64,000 nt of DNA from Hydrogenophilales bacterium. GTDB lineage: Bacteria > Pseudomonadota > Gammaproteobacteria > Burkholderiales > Thiobacillaceae. A model generated the notes under the pieces. It searched no databases and was not told the origin of the DNA. It saw nothing but the letters and a program-made list of their open reading frames with translations. Made by a program: the position numbers and the translations under genes. Below are positions 34,124 to 41,206 of this stretch, in pieces; position 1 is the stretch's first letter, and the number at the start of each line of letters is the position of its first letter. The stretch covers positions 1,169,876 to 1,233,875 of the forward strand of contig JADJCP010000001.1 of NCBI GenBank assembly GCA_016703155.1. The letters are read 5' to 3'.

Positions 34124-35117
34124 GACCGGCCTCCTTCGCCAGTGCCGCCGCGACCACCGCGTCGGCATCGAAGTCGTCGCGGGTCCAGTCGGGGCGTTCG
34201 TCGCCATCCGGAACAGCCTTGACGTTGTGCTTGTTGCGCACCGCGAGCAGCGCCCGCTCGATGCCGAACAACAGGCCGGACATGAATTCCTCGTGGGTGC
34301 AGTTGTGCGCCTGCGCGTGGTCCGCGAGGGCATCGAAGGCGGTCATTAGATCGGTGTTGATCAGCCCTTCGATCTGGTAGCCGACGCCAGCCACTTCCTG
34401 ACGCAGATCCGCGCCGACCTCGTCAGGCGTCATGGAATCCAGGCGCCGGCGAAGCTTGGCCATTTCACGCTGCTGGTCGTTGATGATCCGTTCCTTCGTC
34501 TCGGATACCTTGACCAGGCCCTCGTAGTTGGCTTGAGCCTCTTCAACTTCTTTGTGCAACCCGGCTTTCTCGGCGGCGTGCTTGGCGATGATGCTTTCAG
34601 CCAGATCTATGAAGCTGTCCTTGTCACCAGACTGGGCGACTTCGATCAGGGCTGTTTTCTCGTCCGTCGGTAGTTGCCGGTATTGCCGCAGTTCGCGGTA
34701 CCCGGCGCCAATGGCGCTCAGGTGGTTGAGCGCGTCCTCACCGAATACAGCTAGGTTTGTCAGGTCTTCGTCGACCTTCGTCCTGCTCGACCCGATCGCC
34801 CGGCAAAATCCATCCCAAGTGCCGACGTCGGCAATTTCATCACCATCCTTGTCGTGCGCTGTTTTGCCGCGCAGGGCGCGATACAGCTTGGATTCCTTGA
34901 TGTATGCCAGTTTTTGCAAACTGACGACCGTCGTCAGTTTTGATACCGCGTCGGCCATCTGAATCTGCCCCCACATCTGGTTCATGAGGTCGCGTTCGGC
35001 GGTGTAATTATTCGTGGCAACAGACAGCGCATCCGTAGCCGTCATGTCCTGTTTAAGTGCCTCACTGGCTTCAGGCAATTGCGACTTCGTGATGGTTTCG
35101 CGTGGCATGCGGGCCAT
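34113..35117 (-). CDS. Coiled-coil early phage protein
   Basis: The 334-residue protein starts at the ATG at 35117 (MARMPRETITKSQLPEASEA). It is mostly helical, with a long heptad-like segment at about 185-250 (KHAAEKAGLHKEVEEAQANY ... AKLRRRLDSM). Equivalent proteins occur upstream of the transposase in BcepMu-like phages. No enzymatic motif is visible. An earlier in-frame ATG at 35240 lies in the neighbouring gene and is rejected. Confidence 0.65.
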   Translation of the reverse strand: MARMPRETITKSQLPEASEALKQDMTATDALSVATNNYTAERDLMNQMWGQIQMADAVSKLTTVVSLQKLAYIKESKLYRALRGKTAHDKDGDEIADVGTWDGFCRAIGSSRTKVDEDLTNLAVFGEDALNHLSAIGAGYRELRQYRQLPTDEKTALIEVAQSGDKDSFIDLAESIIAKHAAEKAGLHKEVEEAQANYEGLVKVSETKERIINDQQREMAKLRRRLDSMTPDEVGADLRQEVAGVGYQIEGLINTDLMTAFDALADHAQAHNCTHEEFMSGLLFGIERALLAVRNKHNVKAVPDGDERPDWTRDDFDADAVVAAALAKEAGHVQ

Positions 35118-35125
35118 GTTTTCTC

Positions 35126-35440
35126 CTAGGCAGGTTGGCGTGTATAGCGCTGGTTGATGTCGTCGAGCTGGCGCTGGCTGCGTTCTACGTGATGCATGAA
35201 AGCCAGCGCGATCTGCACGATCTTCGGCCCCAGCCTCCACCGCCCCGTCTCCAGGATCGGCTCGGCCAGTCCGCTGGCCTGGAGCACGCGCAGGTCGCGG
35301 GTGATGTTGTCGGCGCTGGTGCCCACGGCCTTGGCGATTTCGCTTGGCGACATGCCCATGAATTCGTGGCCGGCCAGGGCCTTCAGGACTTCATACCCGC
35401 GCGACTGGGCGGCGTTGGTGTAGGTGCGCGGCTCAGTCAT
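35126..35440 (-). CDS. IclR-like winged-helix regulator of the early operon
   Basis: The 104-residue protein contains a winged helix (YEVLKALAGHEFMGMSPSEI, then AKAVGTSADNITRDLRVLQA SGLAE) close to the IclR N-domain, with no effector domain. It probably regulates phage promoters or assists early functions. It overlaps the upstream gene by eight bases. Confidence 0.75.
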   Translation of the reverse strand: MTEPRTYTNAAQSRGYEVLKALAGHEFMGMSPSEIAKAVGTSADNITRDLRVLQASGLAEPILETGRWRLGPKIVQIALAFMHHVERSQRQLDDINQRYTRQPA

Positions 35441-35907
35441 GGGTCAGCTCCAGCTCCGGTTGGCGCTCCTTGATGACGTTCTCGCGGTGCCAGGCGAGCC
35501 CCTCCAGCGCGGCGTTGATTTCGGCGCCAACTTGATCGGTATCCATTTGCCCGTGGGCAAAGCCCAGGAGCGCCCCGACTGCATCGTTAAGCACGGCTTG
35601 AAGCCGCTTGATGTCTTCGCCTTCCGGCATGCGGCCGATGGGTATGTCGATCAGCAGCTTGCCCGAGGCGTGAGCCAGGTAGCGCGTGACGAAGTCGCAG
35701 CCGCAGGCGTGTTCAAAGCTGAGGATCTTCCGGCCAGGGAGGCTGCCTTCACGCTCCCAGCCATACCGTCCACTTGCTGTTCTCCCCAGCCAACTCGGCG
35801 ACTCTGTCAACGGTGCGCCGGTGGCGTTGTAATGCGTATTCGAGCGCGCCCTCAATGGCTTCGGCCATGGTGCGCGGGTTGAAGGTCTTCCAATTGCGGC
35901 GGGTCAT
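35433..35907 (-). CDS. Putative phage regulatory protein (frameshifted)
   Basis: The start MTRRNWKTFNPRTMAEAIEG (ATG 35907) leads into a helix-turn-helix-like segment (EYALQRHRRTVDRVAELAGE NSKW) and then breaks at about 35770. The continuation YGWEREGSLPGRKILSFEHA and FVTRYLAHASGKLLIDIP is in another frame and ends at 35433. The layout resembles small DNA-binding regulators of the CII type, but the match is not firm. The break needs one extra or two missing bases, so it is not the same as the other homopolymer losses. Confidence 0.55.
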
Positions 35908-36054
35908 TTGTGGGTGTCTCCGGGACGGGGGTGGCAAACAAAGCGCACGTTTGCGCCTATGCAATGGCGTTGCAGTGCATACAATTCGGGGCGTAACATC
36001 TGAGAAGCGGAGGCGGTCGCGAGCGACAACGAACTGCGGCAAGAAATCGAGCGA

Positions 36055-36327
36055 TTGCGCGACGAAATAGACCGGGTCGATGACTTTGCAACGGGAGTGT
36101 TCCAGGCGCTGCATGACGTGCTGGCGTACCTTTTGCCGACACAACCTGATTTGGCGCGACAGCTGATGCCGCTATGGCGTGAGGCAGCGGTCCGGCATGA
36201 CGAAGTTCGGGGCAGCACCGGTCAGCTGGACAACCTGAACGAAACGGTCGAGCGGCTTGAGCCGCGCAAGATGCTGTACAGGATGTTTGATGTCGCCGGG
36301 CTATGGCCTCGGCCTGAGAAAGGTTGA
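36055..36327 (+). CDS. Plus-strand helical protein in the early region, start codon unclear
   Basis: Protein-like sequence runs from about 36019 (SDNELRQEIERLRDEIDRVD ...) to 36327 and includes FQALHDVLAYLLPTQPDLAR and LEPRKMLYRMFDVAGLWP. A GGAGG at 36009-36013 is well spaced from codon 36019, but that codon is GCG; the first usable start is TTG at 36055 (90 residues). It is opposite in strand to the early operon and fills the 35908-36413 stretch. Upstream, TTGCAG and TAACAT spaced 18 bp could be its promoter. On the minus strand a short frame from 36409 (MTHIPFAGVIDPF ...) competes only at the far end. Confidence 0.5.
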   Translation: MRDEIDRVDDFATGVFQALHDVLAYLLPTQPDLARQLMPLWREAAVRHDEVRGSTGQLDNLNETVERLEPRKMLYRMFDVAGLWPRPEKG

Positions 36328-36413
36328 TGATGCATTTGCCGTTGGCACGCGTGCCTTCGCGGACCAGTGCGAACGGGTCGATGACGCCGGCGAAAGGGAT
36401 GTGGGTCATGGTG

Positions 36414-36682
36414 TTAGTGCGCTGCGGTTGCCGCGACCACGCCCAACATGCCAGTGCGGGTAATGCCGATCTGTGCGTCGGCCTGCTCGGCGAGGTAGTT
36501 GACCTGGTCAAGGAACATGTCGGCGCGTGCGTCGGCCCAGTCGGCTTCGCGCCTGGCCTCGTTCAGTTCGGCTTCCAGCGCCTCGATGCGCGCGTCTTGT
36601 TCGACGCAGACCTGGCGCAGGTGCTCCAATTCCGGCGCGCTCAAGGCGGCGGCGTAGTTTGGCGATGTCGGGGTTTTGCATG
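36414..36682 (-). CDS. Coiled-coil early phage protein (frameshifted)
   Basis: The start MQNPDIAK (ATG 36682) is followed by a frame break at about 36658, where AAAACTAC probably should be AAAAACTAC. The rest, YAAALSAPELEHLRQVCVEQ then a heptad-rich DARIEALEAELNEARREADW, runs to the stop at 36414. It is a short coiled-coil protein just downstream of the Ner-like gene. Function unknown. Confidence 0.6.
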
Positions 36683-36688
36683 GCGGCC

Positions 36689-36898
36689 TCAGGCGGCGAG
36701 TTTGATGGAATCGGGTGCGGGCTTGAGTCCGAGCAGGACAGCCGCGCGGTGTGCCTCGCCGCGATGGCCCTTGAGTTGGCCACGTAAGAGGTCGCGCGCA
36801 GCCTGGTACGAGACGTTGTTCTCCGTGCAGAGGGATTTGAGGCAGATGCCCTTGGCCCGCAGCTCGGCGCGCTTCGCGGCAAGTTTTTTTGCGGTCAT
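36689..36898 (-). CDS. Ner-like DNA-binding protein, first early gene
   Basis: The 69-residue basic protein (MTAKKLAAKRAELRAKGICL KSLC ... NNVSYQAARDLLRGQLKGHR) carries a helix-turn-helix of the kind found in the first leftward gene of BcepMu-like phages. AAGGACG precedes the ATG. It is transcribed from the promoter at 36952-36980 and by position may down-regulate early transcription as Ner does in Mu. Confidence 0.75.
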   Translation of the reverse strand: MTAKKLAAKRAELRAKGICLKSLCTENNVSYQAARDLLRGQLKGHRGEAHRAAVLLGLKPAPDSIKLAA

Positions 36899-36951
36899 GG
36901 TTACGTCCTTGTAAGTGGCGTTACGAGTAATAAACGGTGCATGTGTGGGAA

Positions 36952-36980
36952 ATTATGGGAACCAATCGGTTCCCTGTCAA
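36952..36980 (-). promoter_or_regulatory. Early leftward promoter with embedded operator
   Basis: On the minus strand TTGACA (36975-36980) and CATAAT (36952-36957) are separated by exactly 17 bp. The operator GGGAACC-AATC-GGTTCCC (36957-36974) fills the spacer, so a bound repressor would block RNA polymerase directly. A further half-site GGGAA lies at 36948-36952. The divergent XRE repressor gene begins nine bases from the -35, so it is the natural ligand. Confidence 0.8.
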
Positions 36981-36988
36981 GGGGTTTT

Positions 36989-37435
36989 ATGGAACATACG
37001 GTTTCTCTTTGTGATCGACTGCGCGAGGAGCGCAACAGGCAGGGCTTGAGTCAGCCTGCATGGGGAGAAATTGCCGGTGTCACGAAGAAAACGCAGATGC
37101 TTTATGAGGCGGGTGATCGGATGCCCGATGCGGCCTACTTGGCCGCCATCGCCGCCGCCGGCGCCGACATCCAATACATCGTCACCGGCATCCGCAGCGC
37201 GCAGGCGCTCAGCCGCGACGAGGTCGAGCTACTGGAGACCTACCGCGCGGCGCCGCTTGCCGTGAAAGCGGCGGCCATTGGCGCGCTGCAAAGCGGTTCG
37301 GCGTCGCCAACCCAATCAAAACAAGTTGTTCACGGCTCGGTCGGCCAGCTGGCGGCCGGGGATGTTGTCAACCACGAGGGAGTGAAAATTGAAACCGGGA
37401 AAACCGAGAAATCAGGAGGTCGGCGGAAACGCTGA
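36989..37435 (+). CDS. XRE-family phage repressor
   Basis: From the ATG at 36989 the protein has 148 residues. The N-terminal helix-turn-helix (LCDRLREERNRQGLSQPAWG EIAGVTKKTQMLYEAGDR, about 7-44) is followed by helical sequence and a Lys/Gly-rich tail. It is divergent from the Ner-like gene across the operator-promoter and is the likely lysogeny repressor. An in-frame start at 36941 lies within the operator region and is rejected. Confidence 0.8.
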   Translation: MEHTVSLCDRLREERNRQGLSQPAWGEIAGVTKKTQMLYEAGDRMPDAAYLAAIAAAGADIQYIVTGIRSAQALSRDEVELLETYRAAPLAVKAAAIGALQSGSASPTQSKQVVHGSVGQLAAGDVVNHEGVKIETGKTEKSGGRRKR

Positions 37436-37586
37436 GCAGGTCGCTGGCCGCGATATTGTCCATGCCGCCGAGGCCGCTGGCGTCAGGGTGGATGTGACGG
37501 TAAGCGGCAACAACATCAGGATCGGCGCGGTGTATGCGCATTCGACCGTGCATATTGTCATTCAGCCTGACGGCCGCGAGTCATGA
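37389..37586 (+). CDS. Small beta-rich protein after the repressor
   Basis: A TTG start at 37389 inside the repressor's 3' end gives 65 residues, including AEQVAGRDIVHAAEAAGVRV and a repetitive strand pattern (VTVSGNNIRIGAVYAHSTVH). The repressor's own tail has a similar VHGSVGQLAAGDVVNHEG stretch, so the two may be related by duplication. Function unknown. Confidence 0.5.
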   Translation: MKPGKPRNQEVGGNAEQVAGRDIVHAAEAAGVRVDVTVSGNNIRIGAVYAHSTVHIVIQPDGRES

Positions 37587-37828
37587 CCGGGTGGGTATTG
37601 TCCGCGTGCGTGGCTGCCGCGACGGCTGGGTGCGTGGCGGCGCCTGTGCAAACGTCGCCGGAGCCCACGGCGGCGCCCGCCGAGGCCAGGCGCTGCGAAC
37701 CGGGCAAGCTGACATGCCGCCACATGCGGGATTGCGATGAGGCGCTGTATTACCTGCGAGAATGCGGCGTGTCGAAACTGGATAAAGACAAGGACGGTGT
37801 GCCATGCGAATCGCTCTGCTTGCGTTGA
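37583..37828 (+). CDS. Excalibur-domain small lipoprotein or secreted protein
   Basis: The 81-residue protein has an N-terminal signal with a cysteine at about 17 (ATAGC) and a C-terminal Excalibur calcium-binding motif, CDEALYYLRECGVSKLDKDK followed by DGVPCESLC. It overlaps the nuclease gene that follows. Excalibur domains often accompany surface or secreted nucleases, so the two probably form a cargo pair carried by the prophage. Confidence 0.75.
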   Translation: MTGWVLSACVAAATAGCVAAPVQTSPEPTAAPAEARRCEPGKLTCRHMRDCDEALYYLRECGVSKLDKDKDGVPCESLCLR

Positions 37829-38280
37829 TCCTCGTGCTGCCTATTCTGTCGTGGGCGGCCGAGCTCTCGGGCCGCGTGGTCGGCGTCACGGATGGCGACA
37901 CCGTCACATTGCTCGCCGCCGGCAACGTCCAGGAGAAGATCAGGCTATCCGGCATCGACGCGCCGGAGAAAGGCCAGCCTTACGGCGAAGCCTCGAAACA
38001 AGCTTTGTCTGGGTTGGTCTACGGCAAGGACGTCGTGGTCGACTGGGCCAAGCGGGACCGTTACGGTCGCATCGTCGGCAAGGTGCTCGTCGATGGCCGT
38101 GACGCCTGCCTGGATCAGGCGCGCGCGGGCCTGGCCTGGCACTTCAAGCGCTACGAAAACGAGCAGTCGCCCGAGGATCGCGTCAGTTATGCGGCGGCCG
38201 AGGTGGCGTCGCGGGCGGCGAGGGTTGGTCTGTGGGCCGATCCGGCGCCGATGGCGCCTTGGGATTGGCGGAAGCGCTGA
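37804..38280 (+). CDS. Secreted thermonuclease (SNase family)
   Basis: The 158-residue protein has a signal peptide (MRIALLALILVLPILSWA) and the SNase core: VVGVTDGDTVTLLAA (about 25-39), IRLSGIDAPEKGQPYGEASK (about 48-67) with the catalytic Asp/Glu set, and RDRYGRIVGKV (about 86-96). It would hydrolyse DNA or RNA outside the cytoplasm. Lying between the repressor and the lysis genes, it looks like lysogenic cargo (a moron). Confidence 0.88.
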   Translation: MRIALLALILVLPILSWAAELSGRVVGVTDGDTVTLLAAGNVQEKIRLSGIDAPEKGQPYGEASKQALSGLVYGKDVVVDWAKRDRYGRIVGKVLVDGRDACLDQARAGLAWHFKRYENEQSPEDRVSYAAAEVASRAARVGLWADPAPMAPWDWRKR

Positions 38281-38316
38281 GCGGGCGTATGCTTGGCGCG
38301 CCTCGCGGGTTTCGAT

Positions 38317-38340
38317 CATTTTGCCGGCGCCGGCAAAATG
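38317..38340. repeat. 24-bp perfect palindrome before the lysis module
   Basis: The palindrome CATTTTGCCGGC|GCCGGCAAAATG is perfect over 24 bp with no loop. It lies 36 bp after the nuclease stop and 14 bp before a putative late promoter. It could be a terminator for the cargo genes or a protein-binding site. Confidence 0.6.
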
Positions 38341-38353
38341 GTCTGGTTTAGCG

Positions 38354-38390
38354 CCCGCTAAAAGACCCATCTCCATCACCCGCCTACTCT
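38354..38390 (+). promoter_or_regulatory. Putative late promoter, copy 1
   Basis: CCCGCTAAAAGACCC (38354-38368) occurs exactly again at 50451-50465, in both cases in a gap before a block of late genes, with a TACTCT/TACTGG-like -10 about 31-33 bp downstream. A shared motif at activator distance suggests binding of the Mor-family activator. A hairpin (38377-38399) overlaps the start of the next small gene. Confidence 0.55.
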
Positions 38391-38396
38391 GGGCGG

Positions 38397-38558
38397 GTGA
38401 ACTGCGAAACCTGCAAATCCTTCTCTCTTCCTGACCCCGGCCCCGGTGTGGCGCCGGGCTTTGGCAAGTGCGCGCACATGGCCGCTGAGTCGTGGCGCTG
38501 GGTGTCGTCTGAATCCCTTTGTCGTTTCACGCCGTCGCGCCATGAGGCCCGGTCATGA
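38397..38558 (+). CDS. Small four-cysteine phage protein before endolysin
   Basis: A GTG start gives 53 residues: NCETCKSFSLPDPGPGVAPG, FGKCAHMAAESWRWVSSESL and CRFTPSRHEARS. Two CxxC-like pairs suggest a zinc ribbon. Its stop overlaps the endolysin ATG (ATGA). Function unknown; small Cys-rich proteins occur at this place in other Mu-like phages. Confidence 0.55.
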   Translation: MNCETCKSFSLPDPGPGVAPGFGKCAHMAAESWRWVSSESLCRFTPSRHEARS

Positions 38559-39088
38559 TCACAGCGGCGCAGTTGCTGAAGATCATGCCCAACGCCGGTA
38601 CTCGGGCGGCCTTGTATGCGCCGCACCTGGCGAATGCCATGGTCGAGTTCCACATCGATTCCCCGGCCCGCCAGGCGGCGTTTTTGGCGCAGGTGGCACA
38701 TGAGTCTGGCGAGCTGCGTTATGTGCGCGAGCTGGCCAGCGGCGCGGCCTATGAGGGCCGCAAGGATTTGGGCAATACCCAGCCGGGCGACGGCCCGCGC
38801 TTCCGGGGCCGGGGGTTGATCCAGATTACCGGCCGGGCGAATTACCGGGACTGCTCGCGGGCGCTGTTCGACATCGAATCCATATTGCTCAATGAGCCGG
38901 AGCGGCTTGAGCTACCCGGCGAGGCCTGCCGCTCGGCGGCATGGTTCTGGTGGTCGCGCGTGTTCAATCCGCTGGCCGATGCCGGCAAGTTCCGCGAGAT
39001 CACGCGAAGGATCAATGGTGGTTACAACGGCCTGGCTGATCGCGAGCGCTATTGGGCGCGGGCCAAAACTGTGCTGGGGGTGGCATGA
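38555..39088 (+). CDS. Endolysin, GH19 chitinase-like
   Basis: The 177-residue protein matches glycoside hydrolase 19 lysins: FLAQVAHESGELRYVREL (about 45-62) with the catalytic Glu, FRGRGLIQITGRANYRDCS (about 87-105) and RRINGGYNGLADRERYW. It degrades peptidoglycan for release. No signal peptide is present, so export depends on the holin that follows. Confidence 0.92.
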   Translation: MITAAQLLKIMPNAGTRAALYAPHLANAMVEFHIDSPARQAAFLAQVAHESGELRYVRELASGAAYEGRKDLGNTQPGDGPRFRGRGLIQITGRANYRDCSRALFDIESILLNEPERLELPGEACRSAAWFWWSRVFNPLADAGKFREITRRINGGYNGLADRERYWARAKTVLGVA

Positions 39089-39324
39089 GCGACGAGAAAA
39101 TACTGGCCGTCGCCCTGGGGCTGGCGAAGCCGTGGTGGCAATCGAAGATTCTCTGGGTCAACGCCATCGCGGCGGCACTGATGGCCCTGGAGGGCGTCAC
39201 CGGTGTCATTCAGCCCTACGTGCCGGTGAACGTGTACGTGGTGTTCGCCGTGCTGTTGCCGGTCGTGAACGCGCTACTGCGCGTGATCGCGACGCAGGCC
39301 TTGACGATGGGGCAGGATCAATGA
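39085..39324 (+). CDS. Holin-like membrane protein
   Basis: The 79-residue protein overlaps the endolysin stop (ATGA). It has two transmembrane segments (ILWVNAIAAALMALEGVTGV and VYVVFAVLLPVVNALLRVIA) and short charged ends, the size and layout of a class II holin. Position between endolysin and spanin genes supports the call. Confidence 0.8.
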   Translation: MSDEKILAVALGLAKPWWQSKILWVNAIAAALMALEGVTGVIQPYVPVNVYVVFAVLLPVVNALLRVIATQALTMGQDQ

Positions 39325-39410
39325 CCAACGCTGATCTGTTCCTGGTAGTCCTGGTGTGCGGGTTTGTACTGGGCATGGTTGTCGGCTATGTCCTGGGGCG
39401 CGCGCAATGA
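39321..39410 (+). CDS. 29-residue single-pass membrane peptide
   Basis: ATG 39321 overlaps the holin stop and the TGA at 39408-39410 overlaps the Rz start. It encodes MTNADLFLVVLVCGFVLGMV plus VGYVLGRAQ, a single hydrophobic helix. It may tune lysis timing, as small holin partners do. It is too short for most gene finders. Confidence 0.5.
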   Translation: MTNADLFLVVLVCGFVLGMVVGYVLGRAQ

Positions 39411-39931
39411 GTCGCGCCTATCTGCTGCTGATTCTGTTCGGCCTGCTGGTGGCGGTGGGTGCCGTCGGATACCGCAAGGGTTACCAGGCGCACGCCACCC
39501 AGACCAAGGCTGAGCTGGCAGACCACCTCGGCCGAGCCATCGATCAGGCCAACCAGGTGGCAGCCCAGGACCGCGAAATCATGCTGGCTGGCGACGCCCG
39601 TGTCGCTCAGGTGCGGACGGTATTCAGGACCATCGATAGAGAGGTGACCCGTTATGTGCATGCGCATGCTGCTGATGCTGTGCCTTGTCTGGATGCTCGG
39701 GGCGTGTGCCTCTGGGCCGCAGTCAACGCCGGCCGTATCCAGGACGCCGCCTGTGACGGCGTCGACGCTGGACCGGTATCCAAAGCAACTGCCGCCGCCG
39801 GTGTCGGCCAAGGGGCCGGACCTGCTGGCGGATCACCAGCGCTTGGGGCAGCTGTACCACGAGTTGCGGGCGGAAGCGGAAACGTGGATCGCGTGGATGC
39901 TGGCCGGCCCCCCTACTGGGGGTGGCGGTGA
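39407..39931 (+). CDS. Inner-membrane spanin (Rz-like)
   Basis: From the ATG at 39407, 174 residues are read: one N-terminal signal anchor (YLLLILFGLLVAVGAVGY), then a helical periplasmic part (about 25-85). Rz bridges to an outer-membrane lipoprotein, Rz1, to fuse the membranes at lysis. The Rz1 gene is embedded in its 3' half in a different frame, so the C-terminal 90 residues overlap and look low-complexity. Confidence 0.8.
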   Translation: MSRAYLLLILFGLLVAVGAVGYRKGYQAHATQTKAELADHLGRAIDQANQVAAQDREIMLAGDARVAQVRTVFRTIDREVTRYVHAHAADAVPCLDARGVCLWAAVNAGRIQDAACDGVDAGPVSKATAAAGVGQGAGPAGGSPALGAAVPRVAGGSGNVDRVDAGRPPYWGWR

Positions 39932-39938
39932 CCGATGA
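39654..39938 (+). CDS. Outer-membrane spanin lipoprotein (Rz1-like), nested in Rz
   Basis: The 94-residue lipoprotein has a signal sequence ending in the lipobox LGAC (C18), followed by a proline-rich segment (TPPVTASTLDRYPKQLPPPV), both typical of Rz1. It is nested +1 within the Rz frame and extends seven bases beyond its stop. Nested spanin genes are well known in phages. Confidence 0.8.
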   Translation: MCMRMLLMLCLVWMLGACASGPQSTPAVSRTPPVTASTLDRYPKQLPPPVSAKGPDLLADHQRLGQLYHELRAEAETWIAWMLAGPPTGGGGDR

Positions 39939-40158
39939 AATCGACCGTGCGCAAGCCCTGGAAGAGGCGCAGCGCGAGGATGCCCTGGCCGCCCATCGGC
40001 GCCGGGTGCATGGCGAAGATGGCGAACTTGACGATTGGGAACACACCTCGGCGCGTTGGTGCATTGATTGCGGTGTGCCTATCCCATGGGAACGTCGGCG
40101 CGCGGTACCGGGCGTGACACGTTGTATCGACTGCCAGGAACTGGCGGAAAGGAGATGA
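39922..40158 (+). CDS. TraR/DksA-type zinc-finger protein
   Basis: A GTG start (39922, or 39928) overlaps the spanin genes; 78 residues are read. CIDCGVPIPWERRRAVPGVT ending CIDC (about 46-70) is the C4 zinc finger of TraR/DksA proteins, which bind RNA polymerase through the secondary channel. Mu-like late operons commonly carry one at this site. Confidence 0.85.
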   Translation: MAVTDEIDRAQALEEAQREDALAAHRRRVHGEDGELDDWEHTSARWCIDCGVPIPWERRRAVPGVTRCIDCQELAERR

Positions 40159-40160
40159 TC

Positions 40161-40835
40161 ATGAAACGACTATCCCTGTATGGCGCGGCACTGTTGGCCG
40201 CGTTGGCATTGATTGGGTGCGCCAGCCCGCAGGTGGTGCAAAGCGACGCCCAGGCCGGTGCTGTGCGGGCACGCGCCGAGGCGGACAAGGCGCGATCCGA
40301 GGCCGATAAGGCCTACATCGAGGGCCTAGAGACGATGTCCGCCGGGGCTGGTGATGGGCCGCGTCTCGCAGCGATTATGGCGGCGTTTACCTCACGGCAA
40401 TCCCTGGCTCAGAGCCCGCCCGTGCAGATTCCCGTCGTGGCACGCCAGCCAGATCTGTTCGACCGAGGCTTCCAGCTCTTTGACTTCCTGCTGCGCGGCT
40501 ACCAGGTGGAACGGGGCGCGGCGGTGAGCATGCGGCAAAGCGATAACGCGCGAGACATGCAGCTCGGGGCGTACGGGGCGATGGAAAAGCTGGGCGAGCA
40601 GATCCAGGCGCCCGCTGCACCCCAGGCGAACGAGACGACGATGACTTGGACCACCCTGACCCAGACGGCCAGCGGCGCCGGCGCGGCGGCGGGGGGCGGT
40701 GCCGGCAGCTACTCGGCGGCATCCCTGGCCGGGCCAGGCGTGATCGGCGGGGGCAGCTATACCGCCAACCCGAACACGCAGACCACGAGCGGCAGCTACA
40801 ACCCGGCGCGCACCACCACGCAGGGGGCGCCGTGA
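40161..40835 (+). CDS. Phage lipoprotein with coiled-coil and Gly/Ser-rich tail
   Basis: The 224-residue protein (GGAGATG-like ribosome-binding site) has a lipoprotein signal ending LIGC (C20), a helical region with AEADKARSEADKAYIEG, and a low-complexity Gly/Ala/Ser tail (about 165-224). No family is recognised. It lies between lysis genes and the packaging genes and may belong to either. Confidence 0.6.
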   Translation: MKRLSLYGAALLAALALIGCASPQVVQSDAQAGAVRARAEADKARSEADKAYIEGLETMSAGAGDGPRLAAIMAAFTSRQSLAQSPPVQIPVVARQPDLFDRGFQLFDFLLRGYQVERGAAVSMRQSDNARDMQLGAYGAMEKLGEQIQAPAAPQANETTMTWTTLTQTASGAGAAAGGGAGSYSAASLAGPGVIGGGSYTANPNTQTTSGSYNPARTTTQGAP

Positions 40836-41206
40836 CCGTCCAGATCGAACTGTGGCACCTCATCACGCTGCTGATCGCCTTCCTTGGTTTCGTCGCGGGG
40901 GCGTTCAAGCTGCTCCTCGGGCAGATCGATAAGCGCCTGGATGGTCGATTCGACGCCATGGAAAAGGCGCGGGCAGAGTCTCAGTCGCGCTGGGCCGAGA
41001 AGTTTGACGAAATCGCCGAGCAGAGCCGGCGTGAGGAAAACGAGTGGAAGCGCGTCGAACGGGACTTCCTGAAATTCCAGGCGGATCTGCCAGTGCGCTT
41101 CGTGATGCGTGAGGACTATATCCGTGGCCAGAGTGTGATCGAGGCCAAGCTCGACGCCCTCGCCAGCAAGCTTGAAGTTGTGCAACTGCAAGGGGCAAAA
41201 AAATGA
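40832..41206 (+). CDS. DUF2730-like (Mu gp25 position) membrane-anchored coiled coil
   Basis: A GTG start gives 124 residues: one transmembrane helix (LWHLITLLIAFLGFVAGAFK) then a long charged helix. Size, layout and place just before the gp26- and gp27-like genes match Mu gp25. Function is not established. Confidence 0.65.
   Translation: MTVQIELWHLITLLIAFLGFVAGAFKLLLGQIDKRLDGRFDAMEKARAESQSRWAEKFDEIAEQSRREENEWKRVERDFLKFQADLPVRFVMREDYIRGQSVIEAKLDALASKLEVVQLQGAKK

Noticed and set aside
36310..36409. Minus-strand short frame MTHIPFAGVIDPF...
   Set aside because: It starts well after the coiled-coil gene but runs into the antisense of the plus-strand gene with nonsense sequence; too short to support alone.
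36909..36935. Rightward promoter TTGTAA ... TAATAA for the repressor
   Set aside because: The spacing is only about 13 bp, too short for a sigma-70 promoter; no better rightward pair was found.
38281..38396. Terminator with T tail after the nuclease gene
   Set aside because: The palindrome has no T run on either side, so I list it as a palindrome, not as an intrinsic terminator.
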